Source of the DNA: Uloborus plumipes
Lineage: Eukaryota; Arthropoda; Arachnida; Araneae; Uloboridae
Reading direction: 5' to 3'
DNA: 64,000 nucleotides
NCBI GenBank assembly: GCA_038373865.1
Contig: JAXGGA010001102.1
Span: 105,312 to 169,311, forward strand
The translations under genes were made by a program, and so were the position numbers. The notes beneath the pieces were generated by a model, which ran no database searches, was not told the origin of the DNA, and saw only the letters and a program-made list of their open reading frames with translations. This document shows, piece by piece, positions 49,110 through 62,200 of this stretch (its first letter is position 1; each line of letters begins with the position of its first letter).

Positions 49110-49305
49110 AATAATGAAAAAATTAAATATGACGCTAGTAATAAAGGTTGTAAAGAAAAAAATTGTTTTAATTGTGGTGAGAGAAATCACATTTCTAAAA
49201 AATATATGTATAAAAATAAAGGTTTAAAATGATTTTTGTGTGAAAATTTTGGGCACAAAGCTAGTAATTGGCCAAATAGAAATCCATATGTTACTCTATG
49301 TAAAA
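49110..49305 (+). pseudogene. Gag nucleocapsid with two decayed zinc knuckles
   Basis: The first knuckle reads C-F-N-C-G-E-R-N-H-I-S-K-K-Y starting at 49164; the final Cys of the CCHC pattern is Tyr. The second reads stop-F-L-C-E-N-F-G-H-K-A-S-N-W; its first Cys codon is TGA and its last is TGG (Trp). CCHC knuckles bind RNA during particle assembly in LTR elements. Three of eight zinc ligands are lost. Confidence 0.65.
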
Positions 49306-49349
49306 ATTAAACATGAATAAAGGTTAAACCAAGAAGTTGTTATTCAAAA

Positions 49350-49620
49350 TTTAATTCTAAACGATGGTCTTATCGATAGCGGTAGTAGTGCCACAATTTT
49401 AAAGAAGTCTATTTTTGATAAATTAAATTTTCCGAAGGTTAAATATTGATTGTTTTCATTAAAAAAACGAGTGGATTTGGTAATTGCATTGTAAAACCGT
49501 TAGGTTATTTTAAAGGTAAAATTCAAGTTGATAATTTAAAGTGTGATGGAAATATTATTGTAGTAAATGATGATAGTATGTTGTGTGATGTTATAGTAGA
49601 ACTAAATGTATTGATGCAAA
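49350..49620 (+). pseudogene. Retroelement aspartic protease relic
   Basis: LIDSGSSATILKKSIF at about 49369-49416 contains the Asp-Ser-Gly catalytic motif followed by the Ser/Ala-Thr segment usual in Ty3-type proteases. A TGA and a frame change follow; a downstream piece KPLGYFKGKIQVDNL and VIVELNVLMQ resembles the end of the fold. The order after the zinc knuckles supports the assignment. Confidence 0.6.
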
Positions 49621-49889
49621 GGTGAAACCGTAATTGATGAAAATGGTGTTACAGTGAAGAGTAAGCTTATTTGTGTTGAAAATGTTGATACTTTATCTGT
49701 TTTACCGATTAATTTTTGTACTAATCAAGTTGAAAGGAAAATTTTACCGCACATTCCTCAGTGTTTACAGTATAAAGATAAAACATAAATTTCGAACTTA
49801 GACCCTCATGAAATTGAAATTTCAGACGGTAAATTGAACATTCCAGTTCAAAGTAATAAACATAATTTTTGACAGCATTACATTTTCAG

Positions 49890-51240
49890 AAAAAAATGAT
49901 ACAGATATCTGAAATGTCAGAACAAGATGCGATTGGAGCTGAAGCTCAAGGGAAAAATACACCTGCTTAAATTCAAGATGATGATGATGACTCTAATTTT
50001 GATGTGGATGAAGATGATGATCATAATGTAAGATGACTTAAGGTTAAACATGAATGAAGCTAATGAACAAGACGATGATGAAAATGATGACAAGAATGAA
50101 AATTGCAGAACAAAATTTCTGTGAAAATTCCAGAAAAGATAGAACTGCCTAGCAAAAGTGAAAAGACACCTATAAAGAAGAACGAAACACCAAATAAGAA
50201 AAAAATAAACGAAGCAACTCTAAGAAGTAGAAGAGAGGAAAATAAAGAGAATTCAAATCAGATTGTAAAAAGAATGAAAGTTGATGTTGATTAAAGCATT
50301 AAAAGAGATTTACGAAGGATTTTGATCGCAACTCTACCATTTGATGAAACTTTTGATGAACCAAAGATTTTGCCAACAGATACTGTAGATGTTATCATTC
50401 CAACCAGAAGACAAAAGAAGCGCAAGAAAAGAAGAAGTCGAAAGGAGTTCAATTAGGTGAAGTTCAAGCTAAATTTGAAGCTCAAGGAAAGGAAAAAAAA
50501 AATTGTTCCCAGAAGCAAGTTTTTTAAGATTGAAGAAGAGAATATACGATTTCAGAATTCAGAAGTTTATGATGTTGGAAATTTCGTTGCAACTGGTAGG
50601 AAGAAAGGAAAGAAAAATTGATGAAAAAGAAGAGTAAAACCGAAAAATAATGCACGAAGAGATTTTTATAAATAACACGAAAAAGGATAAACGGTGAAAA
50701 GGAACACTTAAAAAAACAGAAGAAGGAAGAATGATTTTTTTAAAGACGAAACTGACGAAGAATGACGTAACAGATGAAGATTATAAAAAAAACAGACAAA
50801 GATAATAACAGATAAAGATTTCAAAAAAAAAAAAAAAAAAACAAAGACTATATTTTTCAAGATGTTTAAAGATGAAAACGATGATGAAGACGAATATTTT
50901 TCTGAGGACGAAATTTAATTTTTGAAGACGAAGAAAAAGACAAAGATTTAATACTAAGACAATGAATATTTTTTTTTAAAGACGAATATTTTTTTTTGAA
51001 GACGACCAAATATACAGACGAAGAAATAAGACGAACAATTTAAGGCAGACAGATGAAGACGTTAAAAAAGAAATGTATGAAGATGAAGACTTGAGACGAA
51101 AAATTTAGGACGACAGATGAAGAAGTTAAAAAAAAAGTGTTTTTTTCTTTGAACATGAACAATTTGAGAACTCTGGGGCTATGAACAATTTTTCAGACGG
51201 CAAATAATTTAATTTGAATTGTTGTTGTTTTTTTTTGTTT
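49890..51240 (+). other. Charged, purine-rich region of the retroelement relic
   Basis: Early on it encodes runs of Asp (49976-50030), then Lys-rich stretches including KISVKIPEKIELPSKSEKTP and RKKGKKN. From about 50640 to 51200 it degrades into low-complexity GAAGACGAA-type purine repeats with stops in all frames. Position just before the LTR fits a highly charged C-terminal or extra ORF of the element; identity unknown. Confidence 0.4.
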
Positions 51241-51295
51241 TGTTTATCTATTTTCAGAGTCGTCTGGAGCGCCAGCAGAAATCAGGACGGCCGAG

Positions 51296-51676
51296 TGTGG
51301 TGCCGGGATGCTCGCCCCCTCGAGATGTACTTTTTATAAAGTAACGTGCCAACCAGGAGACAAAGGTTGCTAAACGGCCCACCTTAGAAAGTGTTCGCAG
51401 TAACAGAACGGGAGACGAACTGGAGATGGCAGTAAAGATGAGACGCTACGCAAGGACGCGATAATTATTATGACGTACTTGGTGGTCAGAGATAAGACGA
51501 TGATACGTTATTCTACGCGACGTTGAGACGATAGCAGCAGACGGCTGCATTTCTCCATTTTATATGTTTTTTTCGTTGAGTTCTGTAAATAGTTTTTGTA
51601 AATATTGATCTTTATATTAAATTCAAGTAAGCAGTTCGTTATTGAGTGATTATTGACATCCTGATATGACCACCGT
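51296..51676 (+). repeat. LTR-like segment (3' LTR of relic)
   Basis: Starts TGTGGTGCCGGGATGCTCGC after the coding relic, contains TTTTTATAAAG at 51328-51340 as a TATA-like box, and is much more GC-rich than the flanks in its first 200 bp. The 3' part is AT-rich and ends near GACCACCGTACA, where the AC microsatellite begins, so the exact end is blurred. No second copy in the window. Confidence 0.5.
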
Positions 51677-54583
<2,907 letters not shown>

Positions 54584-56676
54584 GGGTCATTCCATATAAA
54601 ATCAACAAATTGGCTGTGCCGCACCATTTTTGATTTTGATTATACTTGGTAGGAAATATGCACCAATATTCTGTACCTCCAAACTGTTTTATTTTTTTTC
54701 TCGAAAAAAGTTTATTCTCGAGACATAGCCATTTTTTTGCTCCACCGATGCGTGAAATTCGGCATTTTTGATCTTTTTTCTAACAGCTCTGGTAAATTTA
54801 CTTAAAGTGGCAGAAAGATCAAACATGGCTTATTTTGAAGACAAAAGAATGAATTTTCATTTGTGCGCAAAAAGAAACGGTTTGGGTTAAGCCTAAATAT
54901 AAATTTTCCCGTGTCAATTCGCGGTTCAAAAAGTGCCGTTTTCGTCATTTCAGGCATGAAAAAAATATATAAAGGACTGACAGTGGGGTTCAAATTTTGT
55001 TTTCTCTTGCACCCAGTTATAGATACTAGAAGCACAGAAAAAAATTAGATGATACCAGTAGTCTTTCATTATGAAAAAATTGCTTAAACTTGAGAAAAAA
55101 TGAAAATTGGCCTTTTTCACTCCCCAAAAACGGCCTGTGGAACAGGTAGTAAAAATTTACAAATACATGGAGTAAAAAGGTGTTACATTGCCCTTTAAAA
55201 TGAAACAAAAACTGTCTTGTTATTCCAAGGCATTAAAGAGATATAAGCTTTTAAACTTTGAAAAAAAATGAAAAATATCCTTTTTCACTCCCCAAAAACG
55301 GCCTGTGGAACATGTAGTAAGAATTTGAAAATATATGGAGCAAGAAGGCATTACATTGAACTTTAAAAGGAAACAAAAACTGTCTTGTTATTCGAAGGCA
55401 TTAAAGAGATATAAGCCTTCTAAGTTAGATGATTATTATGAAAAAATACATTGAACTTGAGAAAAAATGAAAAATGGTCCTTTTCACTCCCCAAAAATAG
55501 CCTGTGACTGCTAATAGCCTGTGAACAAAAACTGTCTTGTTATTCCCAGGCATCAAAGAGATAAGGCCCTCTGAAAATTGAAAATTCGTGCAAGATTTTT
55601 TAGCATAAGTTAAAGCAATTATTTTCAATTTTCAGAGGGCCTTATCTCTTTGATGCATGAGAATAACAAGACAGTTTTTGTTTTTATTTAAAGGGCAATG
55701 TAGCGCCTTCCTCCTCCATGCATTTGCAAATTTTTACTAAGTGTTCCACAGGCTATTTTTGGGGAGTGAAAAGGGCCATTTTTCATTTTTTCTCAAGTTT
55801 AATGTATTTTTTCATAATAATCATCTAACTTAGAAGGCTTATATCTCTTTAATGCCTTCGAATAACAAGACAGTTTTTGTTTCCTTTTAAAGTTCAATCT
55901 AATGCCTTCTTGCTCCATATATTTTCAAATTCTTACTACATGTTCCACAGGCCGTTTTTGGGGAGTGAAAAAGGATATTTTTCATTTTTTTTCAAAGTTT
56001 AAAAGCTCATATCTCTTTAATGCCTTGGAATAACAAGACAGTTTTTGTTTCATTTTAAAGGGCAATGTAACACCTTTTCACTCCATGCATTTGTAAATTT
56101 TTACTACCTGTTCCATAGGCCGTTTTTGGGGAGTGAAAAAGGCCAATTTTCATTTTTTCTCAAGTTAAAGCAATTTTTTCATAATGAAAGACTACCGGTA
56201 TCATCTAATTTTTTTCTGTGCTTCTAGTATCTATAACTGGGTGCAAGAGAAAAAAAAATTAGAACCTCACTGTCAGTTCTTCATATATTTTTTCATGCCT
56301 GAAGTGACGAAAACGGCACTTTTTGAACTGCGAATTGACACGGGAAAATTTATATTTAGGCTTAACCTAAACCGTTTCTTTTTACGCACAAATGAAAGTT
56401 CTTTTTTTTAGCTTCAAAATAAGAAATGTTTGATCTTTCTACCACTTTAAGTAAATTTACCAGAGCTGTTAGAAAAAAGATCAAAAATGCCGAATTTCAC
56501 TCATAGACGGAGCAAAAAAATGGCTATATCTCGAGAATAAAAATTTTTCGAGAAAAAAATAAAACAGTTTGGAGGTACAGAATATTGGTGCATATTTCCT
56601 ACCAAGTATGATCAAAATCAAAAATGGTGCGGCACGGAAATTTCTGAAAATTTGTTTATTTTATATGGAATGACCC
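54584..56676. repeat. 2.1-kb inverted repeat with internal tandem units
   Basis: Starts GGGTCATTCCATATAAAAT and ends ATTTTATATGGAATGACCC. Two arms of about 1 kb are reverse complements at roughly 90 percent by eye, separated by a loop of about 35 nt (55586-55620). Each arm holds about three tandem units of 170-195 bp with the cores CACTCCCCAAAAACGGCCTG, AACAAAAACTGTCTTGTTAT and TAAAGAGATATAAG. The left arm lacks about 100 bp of its inner unit. Frames in the arms mirror one another and are not credible genes. Probably a foldback transposable element. Confidence 0.9.
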
Positions 56677-58110
56677 AATATAACAAAACATTTTACTACC
56701 ACCCTAGTTATAATAGTACATGATTTGTTTTAACCTCATTTGTTTCAGTTAGAATGAAACATTTATCAGTAAATTCGCCAAACAACTAAAATAACATTAT
56801 CTTTATTAGGCTGTTTTCTCTTCAGTATCAACGTGTTGTGAAGTTAAGTAAAACTTTAAGTACTCTTTAACTCTTCATCTGATGCCTCTTCTGAATCAAG
56901 TGTCCTACGTGCACCAAGTGAAAATAAACTAAACTAAAGAATCAATAAGGTAACGAGATTGTGTGAAACTCTCTTAATTAAATGATTTTCTGAGAAACGG
57001 GAACGTAAATAGCTGAATGCTTTTCAATTCCCGAATTAAAGTCTTAAAGCCAAAGTGCTTAATGCTTCACTAAACTGACAACGGAGTCGTCAGAATTGCG
57101 TTAAAATTCTTCAGGATGCTATGACAGTATTACAATGAATGCTGTTAATTAAACTCTTAAAAGTATGTTTTGAAAGCATTGAATAACGGAGGTTATTTAT
57201 AGTGCTATCTTAAATCATCATAAATAAAAAAATGAATAGCTGAAATATATTCTAGTTTAACCTATTATATTTTGCGTTACAGAAAGTCCCTGGAAGGATA
57301 GCTATAGTGTAGTTTTCACACTAAAAAATCCCGAACTTGTCTAAAAAGTAAAAAATTACATAAGCTCGGAAAAAAGTGCGTGAGCTGGGCTCAAGTAAGC
57401 TTTTATGCAAATTAAGCACTGCTCACCAAATGACTTTATTTTAAAAAAAATAAAAAGTGCAATTGGTGTGTGCAGAGTTTTGAGTGTTATGTCGATCGGG
57501 AGAATATAGTTTTCTTATTCTCACTATTGGAAAAGAAAAATAGGTTCTTGTTGAGCTCTAAAGCAACCACGTAAAACTCCCCTTCATTAAGAATTTTTAT
57601 CAAACTCCGTAACTTATTGAATGAAAGGAATTTGGCTGAAACATCTGACATTTCATTCCGCAGGTATGATATTGCTATTTTCCTATTTCACCATTGTAAT
57701 AATATAGCATGGTGCTAACTAGTGATCAGTAAGATGTGTGTTTGGCATTTATATAAACCAAAAATACCTTCTCTTGGAGAAGTGGTAGTGGTGGGGGAGG
57801 GGGATGAGGCATGGAACTGATTGCATTATTGTAATTTTTAGGGAGATGATGGTAATTTTAGAAAGTTTTTTGAATTACATTTTGGGGGATTCTACTTCTC
57901 AGGGATGCTAGGAAGCATTTGAAATTATGCGCATCGCCAATGCCTTCTTGCCTAGAGCTCTTGCACATTTTTTACTTAAACAAAGCACTTTTTAACGAGG
58001 TACAGCTTTATTGTGTCCGACAAGAAATAAAACGGAAAGCATCTTTGACATTTCTCCGTAATTATCTTAATGTATAAAGATTTTAATTTTTCTCTCTTAT
58101 AGTTGAGTAT
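56677..58110. other. AT-rich sequence, no gene recognised
   Basis: Only simple sequence such as the GT/G-rich run near 57782-57808 stands out. Confidence 0.45.
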
Positions 58111-59004
58111 TGTGAAAGAAAGACTTTCACATTCCTCATTAATCCTACGCCAACACACGGCAACAAACCCTTGCTGTGCACCCTTCCCATGTAAACAAAC
58201 ATCGCAGATGCCTTCACTTCAGCAGCAGTCATTCCTCTCGGCTGTGTATCTTCACTTCTTCCTTTGCTGCCGGAACAATCTCAAGCGCTGCCGGAGTATT
58301 GAAGAGGTGAGACGCTGTTTTCATGTGTATGGCTTGTCAACCACCATCTGAGTTCGAGACTGGCTCTTGTCTGGGGTAAAGAGCCAATGGGAATCCAGGA
58401 CGGTCTCTCTCCAGAAAGAATCTTGCAAGTCATTTTTTTTTTCTCCCCCGTTTTTTGCGGAGTTGCTAAGATGGTAGGTGTGGGTGTTGTGTGCGCGCTC
58501 TCCCCCCTCGGAAAGCTAAGATGTATTTGGAAGAGGCGTAAGAAAAAATTCCGGCGATAAAATATAAAAATAATCTGTACATCATAGATATCGAATTATA
58601 AAATTAATCAAGAAAATTAAATTTATCCTTGCATTTTAGAAGTTTTTCGGATGAATATCGATCATCAAATTCGAACTTTGGTTCCATCTATCAATAGGCC
58701 TAATCTAGGACATGCTGATTAGTATTTTGGAGTCTTCATAGGTCATGCTGGCCTGATGAACTTTAACAAGTACCTCATTCGGGAAAAATGGACTATCATC
58801 AATATCCCGAACTTTTGGTCGGAACCTTGCAACTGTGCAAAGTCTTAGAATCTTCATAGGCCATGCTGGCGTGAGGATGCATGACTCTCGATCCAAATAA
58901 CAACTGTGTAATGTACTGTATTGATGGAGTGTGATAATGAACCAAATTCTGTTGTGTGTGTGAAAATGTAATCGTCGTCGAAAATGTATCAATAAACAAG
59001 TACG
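58111..59004 (+). repeat. 5' LTR and leader
   Basis: Begins TGTGAAAG with a short inverted repeat GTGAAAG/CTTTCAC. The first 72 bp are identical to the 3' LTR; after GTGCACC the two sequences become unrelated. A TATAAAA at 58563-58569 and AATAAA at 58991-58996 bracket a likely transcription start and polyadenylation signal. A 30-bp block with CTTCATAGGYCATGCTGGC occurs twice (58733 and 58851). The 3' boundary of the LTR is not clear, so the end given is the last base before the splice-donor-like GTAAGT. Confidence 0.6.
58563..58569 (+). promoter_or_regulatory. TATA box of the 5' LTR
   Basis: TATAAAA in an otherwise GC-richer stretch, 452 bp from the LTR start and about 430 bp before the polyadenylation signal; this placement fits a U3/R junction near 58595. 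Confidence 0.5.
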
Positions 59005-59140
59005 GTAAGTCAAAAAACTTTGTTTCATCATTATTGGTTTTATTCATGCATCACCCTTAACATGTTTTTACACAACGCATAATGTTTAAATGTTTTCATT
59101 CATTCCTTTTATCTTTTCAATACCGATTTAATTTTCGCAG
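59005..59140 (+). other. Intron-like segment between leader and Gag tail
   Basis: The 5' edge is TACG followed by GTAAGT; the 3' edge is a pyrimidine-rich tract (TTCCTTTTATCTTTTC) ending in TTTTCGCAG. Length 136 bp. Splicing would join the leader to the basic Gag-like tail, with the frame open for 14 codons upstream of the donor but with no ATG. It may be a true intron giving a subgenomic message, or the remnant of a longer intron that once contained gag. Confidence 0.45.
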
Positions 59141-59234
59141 GAGTCGCTCTGGATACAGGGGAAATTTTTTCAGAAATAGAGGAAGGTTCAATACTCCATA
59201 TGACAGAAACCAAAATAAACATTCTTTAAACTAG
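59136..59234 (+). pseudogene. Gag C-terminal (nucleocapsid-like) tail, 5' part missing
   Basis: In the frame ending at TAG 59232-59234 the sequence reads RRSRSGYRGNFFRNRGRF followed by a polar end (YDRNQNKHSLN). Arg/Gly/Asn-rich basic tails without zinc knuckles are common at the end of Gag in arthropod Ty3-type elements. The frame stays open upstream to 59061 but that part lies in the intron-like segment and is hydrophobic and unlike Gag. No matrix or capsid region is present anywhere upstream. Confidence 0.6.
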
Positions 59235-59285
59235 ACATGGGTTTTCGGGACAACAGTAATGGCCTTTGTAAAGACGCGGAAACCC
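59225..59285 (+). promoter_or_regulatory. Candidate -1 ribosomal frameshift signal
   Basis: In the Gag frame the codons are TCT TTA AAC TAG, giving the heptamer T TTA AAC (59225-59231), a classic X XXY YYZ slippery site, directly before the Gag stop. Pol lies in the -1 frame and is open from 59219, so slippage leads into TTT AAA CTA GAC ATG and the full Pol. Seven bases after the heptamer, GGGTTTTC (59239-59246) can pair with GGAAACCC (59278-59285), seven Watson-Crick pairs and one G-U, across a 31-nt loop. TTGT in the loop could pair with ACAA just after the stem to make a weak pseudoknot (inference). Confidence 0.7.
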
Positions 59286-62200
59286 ACAATGAAGATAATT
59301 TTCGAATAGGGCCTTCTACCTTACCTTTTTCATCAAATGTACATACCAATCAAACTATGTCCCACTCAGAATATGACAAAAAGCAGGCAGTGGGCAAAAA
59401 CCAAACTAATGCTACCACTGACCTAAAATTTGGCAGTACTAGTAGATGGGCTAATTCTGATTATGTCAATTTTGATGCACAAAGAATGAATTCGAATCTC
59501 AACTCAAATGTTTCCAAACTAGAGAATATTGATAGGGGGCAACTTGACAGCTCACCACAGAACAGCAACAACACTAAAAATTTTGCGAATGTTCAGTATG
59601 AGTCTAATGTTAAGGTCGTAATGTCCTGTACTAATTCAGACAATTCTTTACCCATTATTCAAATTACTGTGGCTTCTAACCATTATGAAGCACTTTTAGA
59701 TAGTGGTGCAAATTTATCACTCATTCAGCAAGAAGCTCTAACAAAAATGAAACAGACTACTAAAATCCATTATGTGTCCAGATCTGTTCGAATCAAAACA
59801 ATTAATAATGACTATGTTCCCTACTCATCAGCCATAGACCTTAAATTCAAAATCCAAGACAAATGGTTCTCTGGTTTATTTTTTGTTACCAATTTTAATT
59901 GGAACTCCAACTACAGCATAATTCTTGGGTATGATTTTTTTCACCGGAACAAAATTATTTTGGATTCTGTAAATAAGAGAATCATTTCGGACAAAACCAC
60001 ATTGCATTTTATGACATCAAACTCCAATCAAACTATGAATGTGGTCAATTCTGATGAAACCACTGTTGAATCCTGTTCCAAATCCCAAAATTGTAATAAA
60101 TCTGACAACATAATCAAAATTAAATCTCCTTCTAATCTCAGAATTAAATCTAACTCATTTGAGATTATCAGCCTTAGGACCCCTAAGGAGCTCAAAAACT
60201 CTAAATTATTAATTTTCTCTCCTGGCAATATAAAAAAATCATGCAGTATGCTGGACTCTATTCATTATGCGAAGGATTCAAATAGTTTTTCCATCATTAT
60301 TGAAAACACTTCAAACAATGATCTTGTTATTCAAAAGGGTCAGAATTTAGGTTCTGTGCAGGAATTTTTTGAAAATGACATAATACAGTCAACCAATCAA
60401 ACCGAAGTTTTACAAATTAATCATTTAAATATGCAGGAAATTTTGAACTTAAGAAAAGATGAACTCTCTATCCATGATTTTGATTTAAATCACTTAAATG
60501 AATGTGACAGAGTTAAAATGCAGAAACTACTCATGGACAATTATCCTGTTTTTTCCAAATCCTATAAGACCTTAGGTTGTACAGATGCTGTAATTCCTGA
60601 ATTCAAAACCTTACATGAATTTCCTTTACAATCGAAACCCTACCCCATTCCTAGAATTGCTCATGCTTTTGCCCAACAAGAGATTAAGCAGTTATTGGAG
60701 GCAGGTATAATTGAAGAGACCAAATCCAACTATTGTTTTCCAATTATTTTTGTTCGCAAAACTCCAAACACTAATGAGCCAGAACAAAATTTAAAATTCC
60801 GCATGGTTGTCGACTACAGACTTCTTAATGCTATCACTGAACCTTACAAAATTTGTCTACCAAAAATTAATGACATTATTCAAAACATTGCTGGAAAGAA
60901 GCTTTACTGCGTTTTGGATTTAAAGGCAGCCTTTTTTCAAATCAAATTAAGACCACAGGACAGGGAAAAGTTGGCTTTTTGTTCAGAGTTAGGAAATTTT
61001 CAACCTACTCGTTTGCCTTTTGGTAGTCGACTAAGTACTTCATATTTTCACATGCTGATTTCTAAAGCCCTGGGCCACTTAAAAGGTCCCAATTTACAAT
61101 TTTTTCTGGATGACATCATAATTGCGTCCCAGTCTATCCAAGAGCAAATGGAGATTTTGCAAACTGTTTTCGACAGACTTAAACTTTTCAATCTCACCCT
61201 GGATCCTAAGAAATTGCAACTATGTAAACCAAGCATAAATTACCTAGGATATACTGTTAATAGCAATGGGTTCTCTCCATCTGAAAACAATATCAACAAA
61301 GTGACAAAATTTCCTACTCCCAAGAATATGAAACAAGTTCAAACCTTCTTGGGCATGACCAACTATTTTAGACACTTAATTCATAAATATGCAGAAATTG
61401 TTTCACCCATTGTAAATTTAACTAAGAAAAATGTTCCCTTCTTCTGGTCTCATGAATGTCAAGACGCTTTTGATCAGATTCAGGACACCATCCTTAAGAA
61501 ACCCACACTTAAATCTTTTACTCCAAATGCTCCTATTTTTTTAGTGACTGATGCTAGTCGGGAGGCCTTGTCGGCAATCCTGATGCAAAGAGTTAATGAT
61601 GTTTTTGTCCCAATAGAATTCTATTCAAAAAAGTTATCTCCTGCTGAGTCGAGGTATCCCTCAATCCGAAGGGAGCTTTATGCCATTTTTGCATCTGTCA
61701 AACACTTCAGAGAACAATTGCTAGGTATTCCGTTCACCATTCTTACCGATGCTAAAACCTTGACCAATTTTATTCAACTAGACAAACAGCCTGACATAGT
61801 GTGTAGGTGGATGCTTTTTCTACAGGATTTCACATACAACATTGAACACATTGAAGGTTCATTAAATCCTTCTGATTATTTGAGTAGAGTGTATGATGAG
61901 GAATTAACTACAAACAACTTAAACCTTTTTCAGCCTAAACATGATCTTTCGAATCAAATAATTTTTCAGGAACAACAACAGGATAAAGATGTTCTAGACA
62001 TCATAGACAAGCTTAAAAACAATGAGGGGAATTTTTCTAAAGAATTTTGTGTCAATGAGGATAACATCTTACAAAAATGCATTAAGGTTAAGAGAAGAGG
62101 TAAAACACAAACTGTCAAAAGAATTTACATCCCATCAAAGTTAGTTATTCCTTGTATTGAAAATGCTCATATACCTCATTTTGGCACTCAAAAAACTTAC

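Larger units (their letters stand above)
49080..51676 (+). mobile_element. Ty3-like LTR retrotransposon relic without polymerase
   Basis: Gag zinc knuckles (49110-49305), an aspartic protease start (49350-49620), a long charged region (49890-51200) and an LTR-like segment (51296-51676) follow one another on the plus strand. No reverse transcriptase or integrase sequence is present, so at least 2.5 kb was lost by deletion. Many stops and frame changes. No 5' LTR was found in the window. Confidence 0.6.

Noticed and set aside
54802..56411. Two similar frames (FFMPEMTKTALFEPRIDTGK-type) on opposite strands
   Set aside because: They are the same sequence seen in the two arms of the inverted repeat; one copy each, no independent support for coding.
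58103..59047. Short frames on both strands in the 5' LTR and leader, considered as remaining gag
   Set aside because: None shows capsid or nucleocapsid features; the minus-strand frame at the LTR start recurs at the 3' LTR only because the LTR is repeated.
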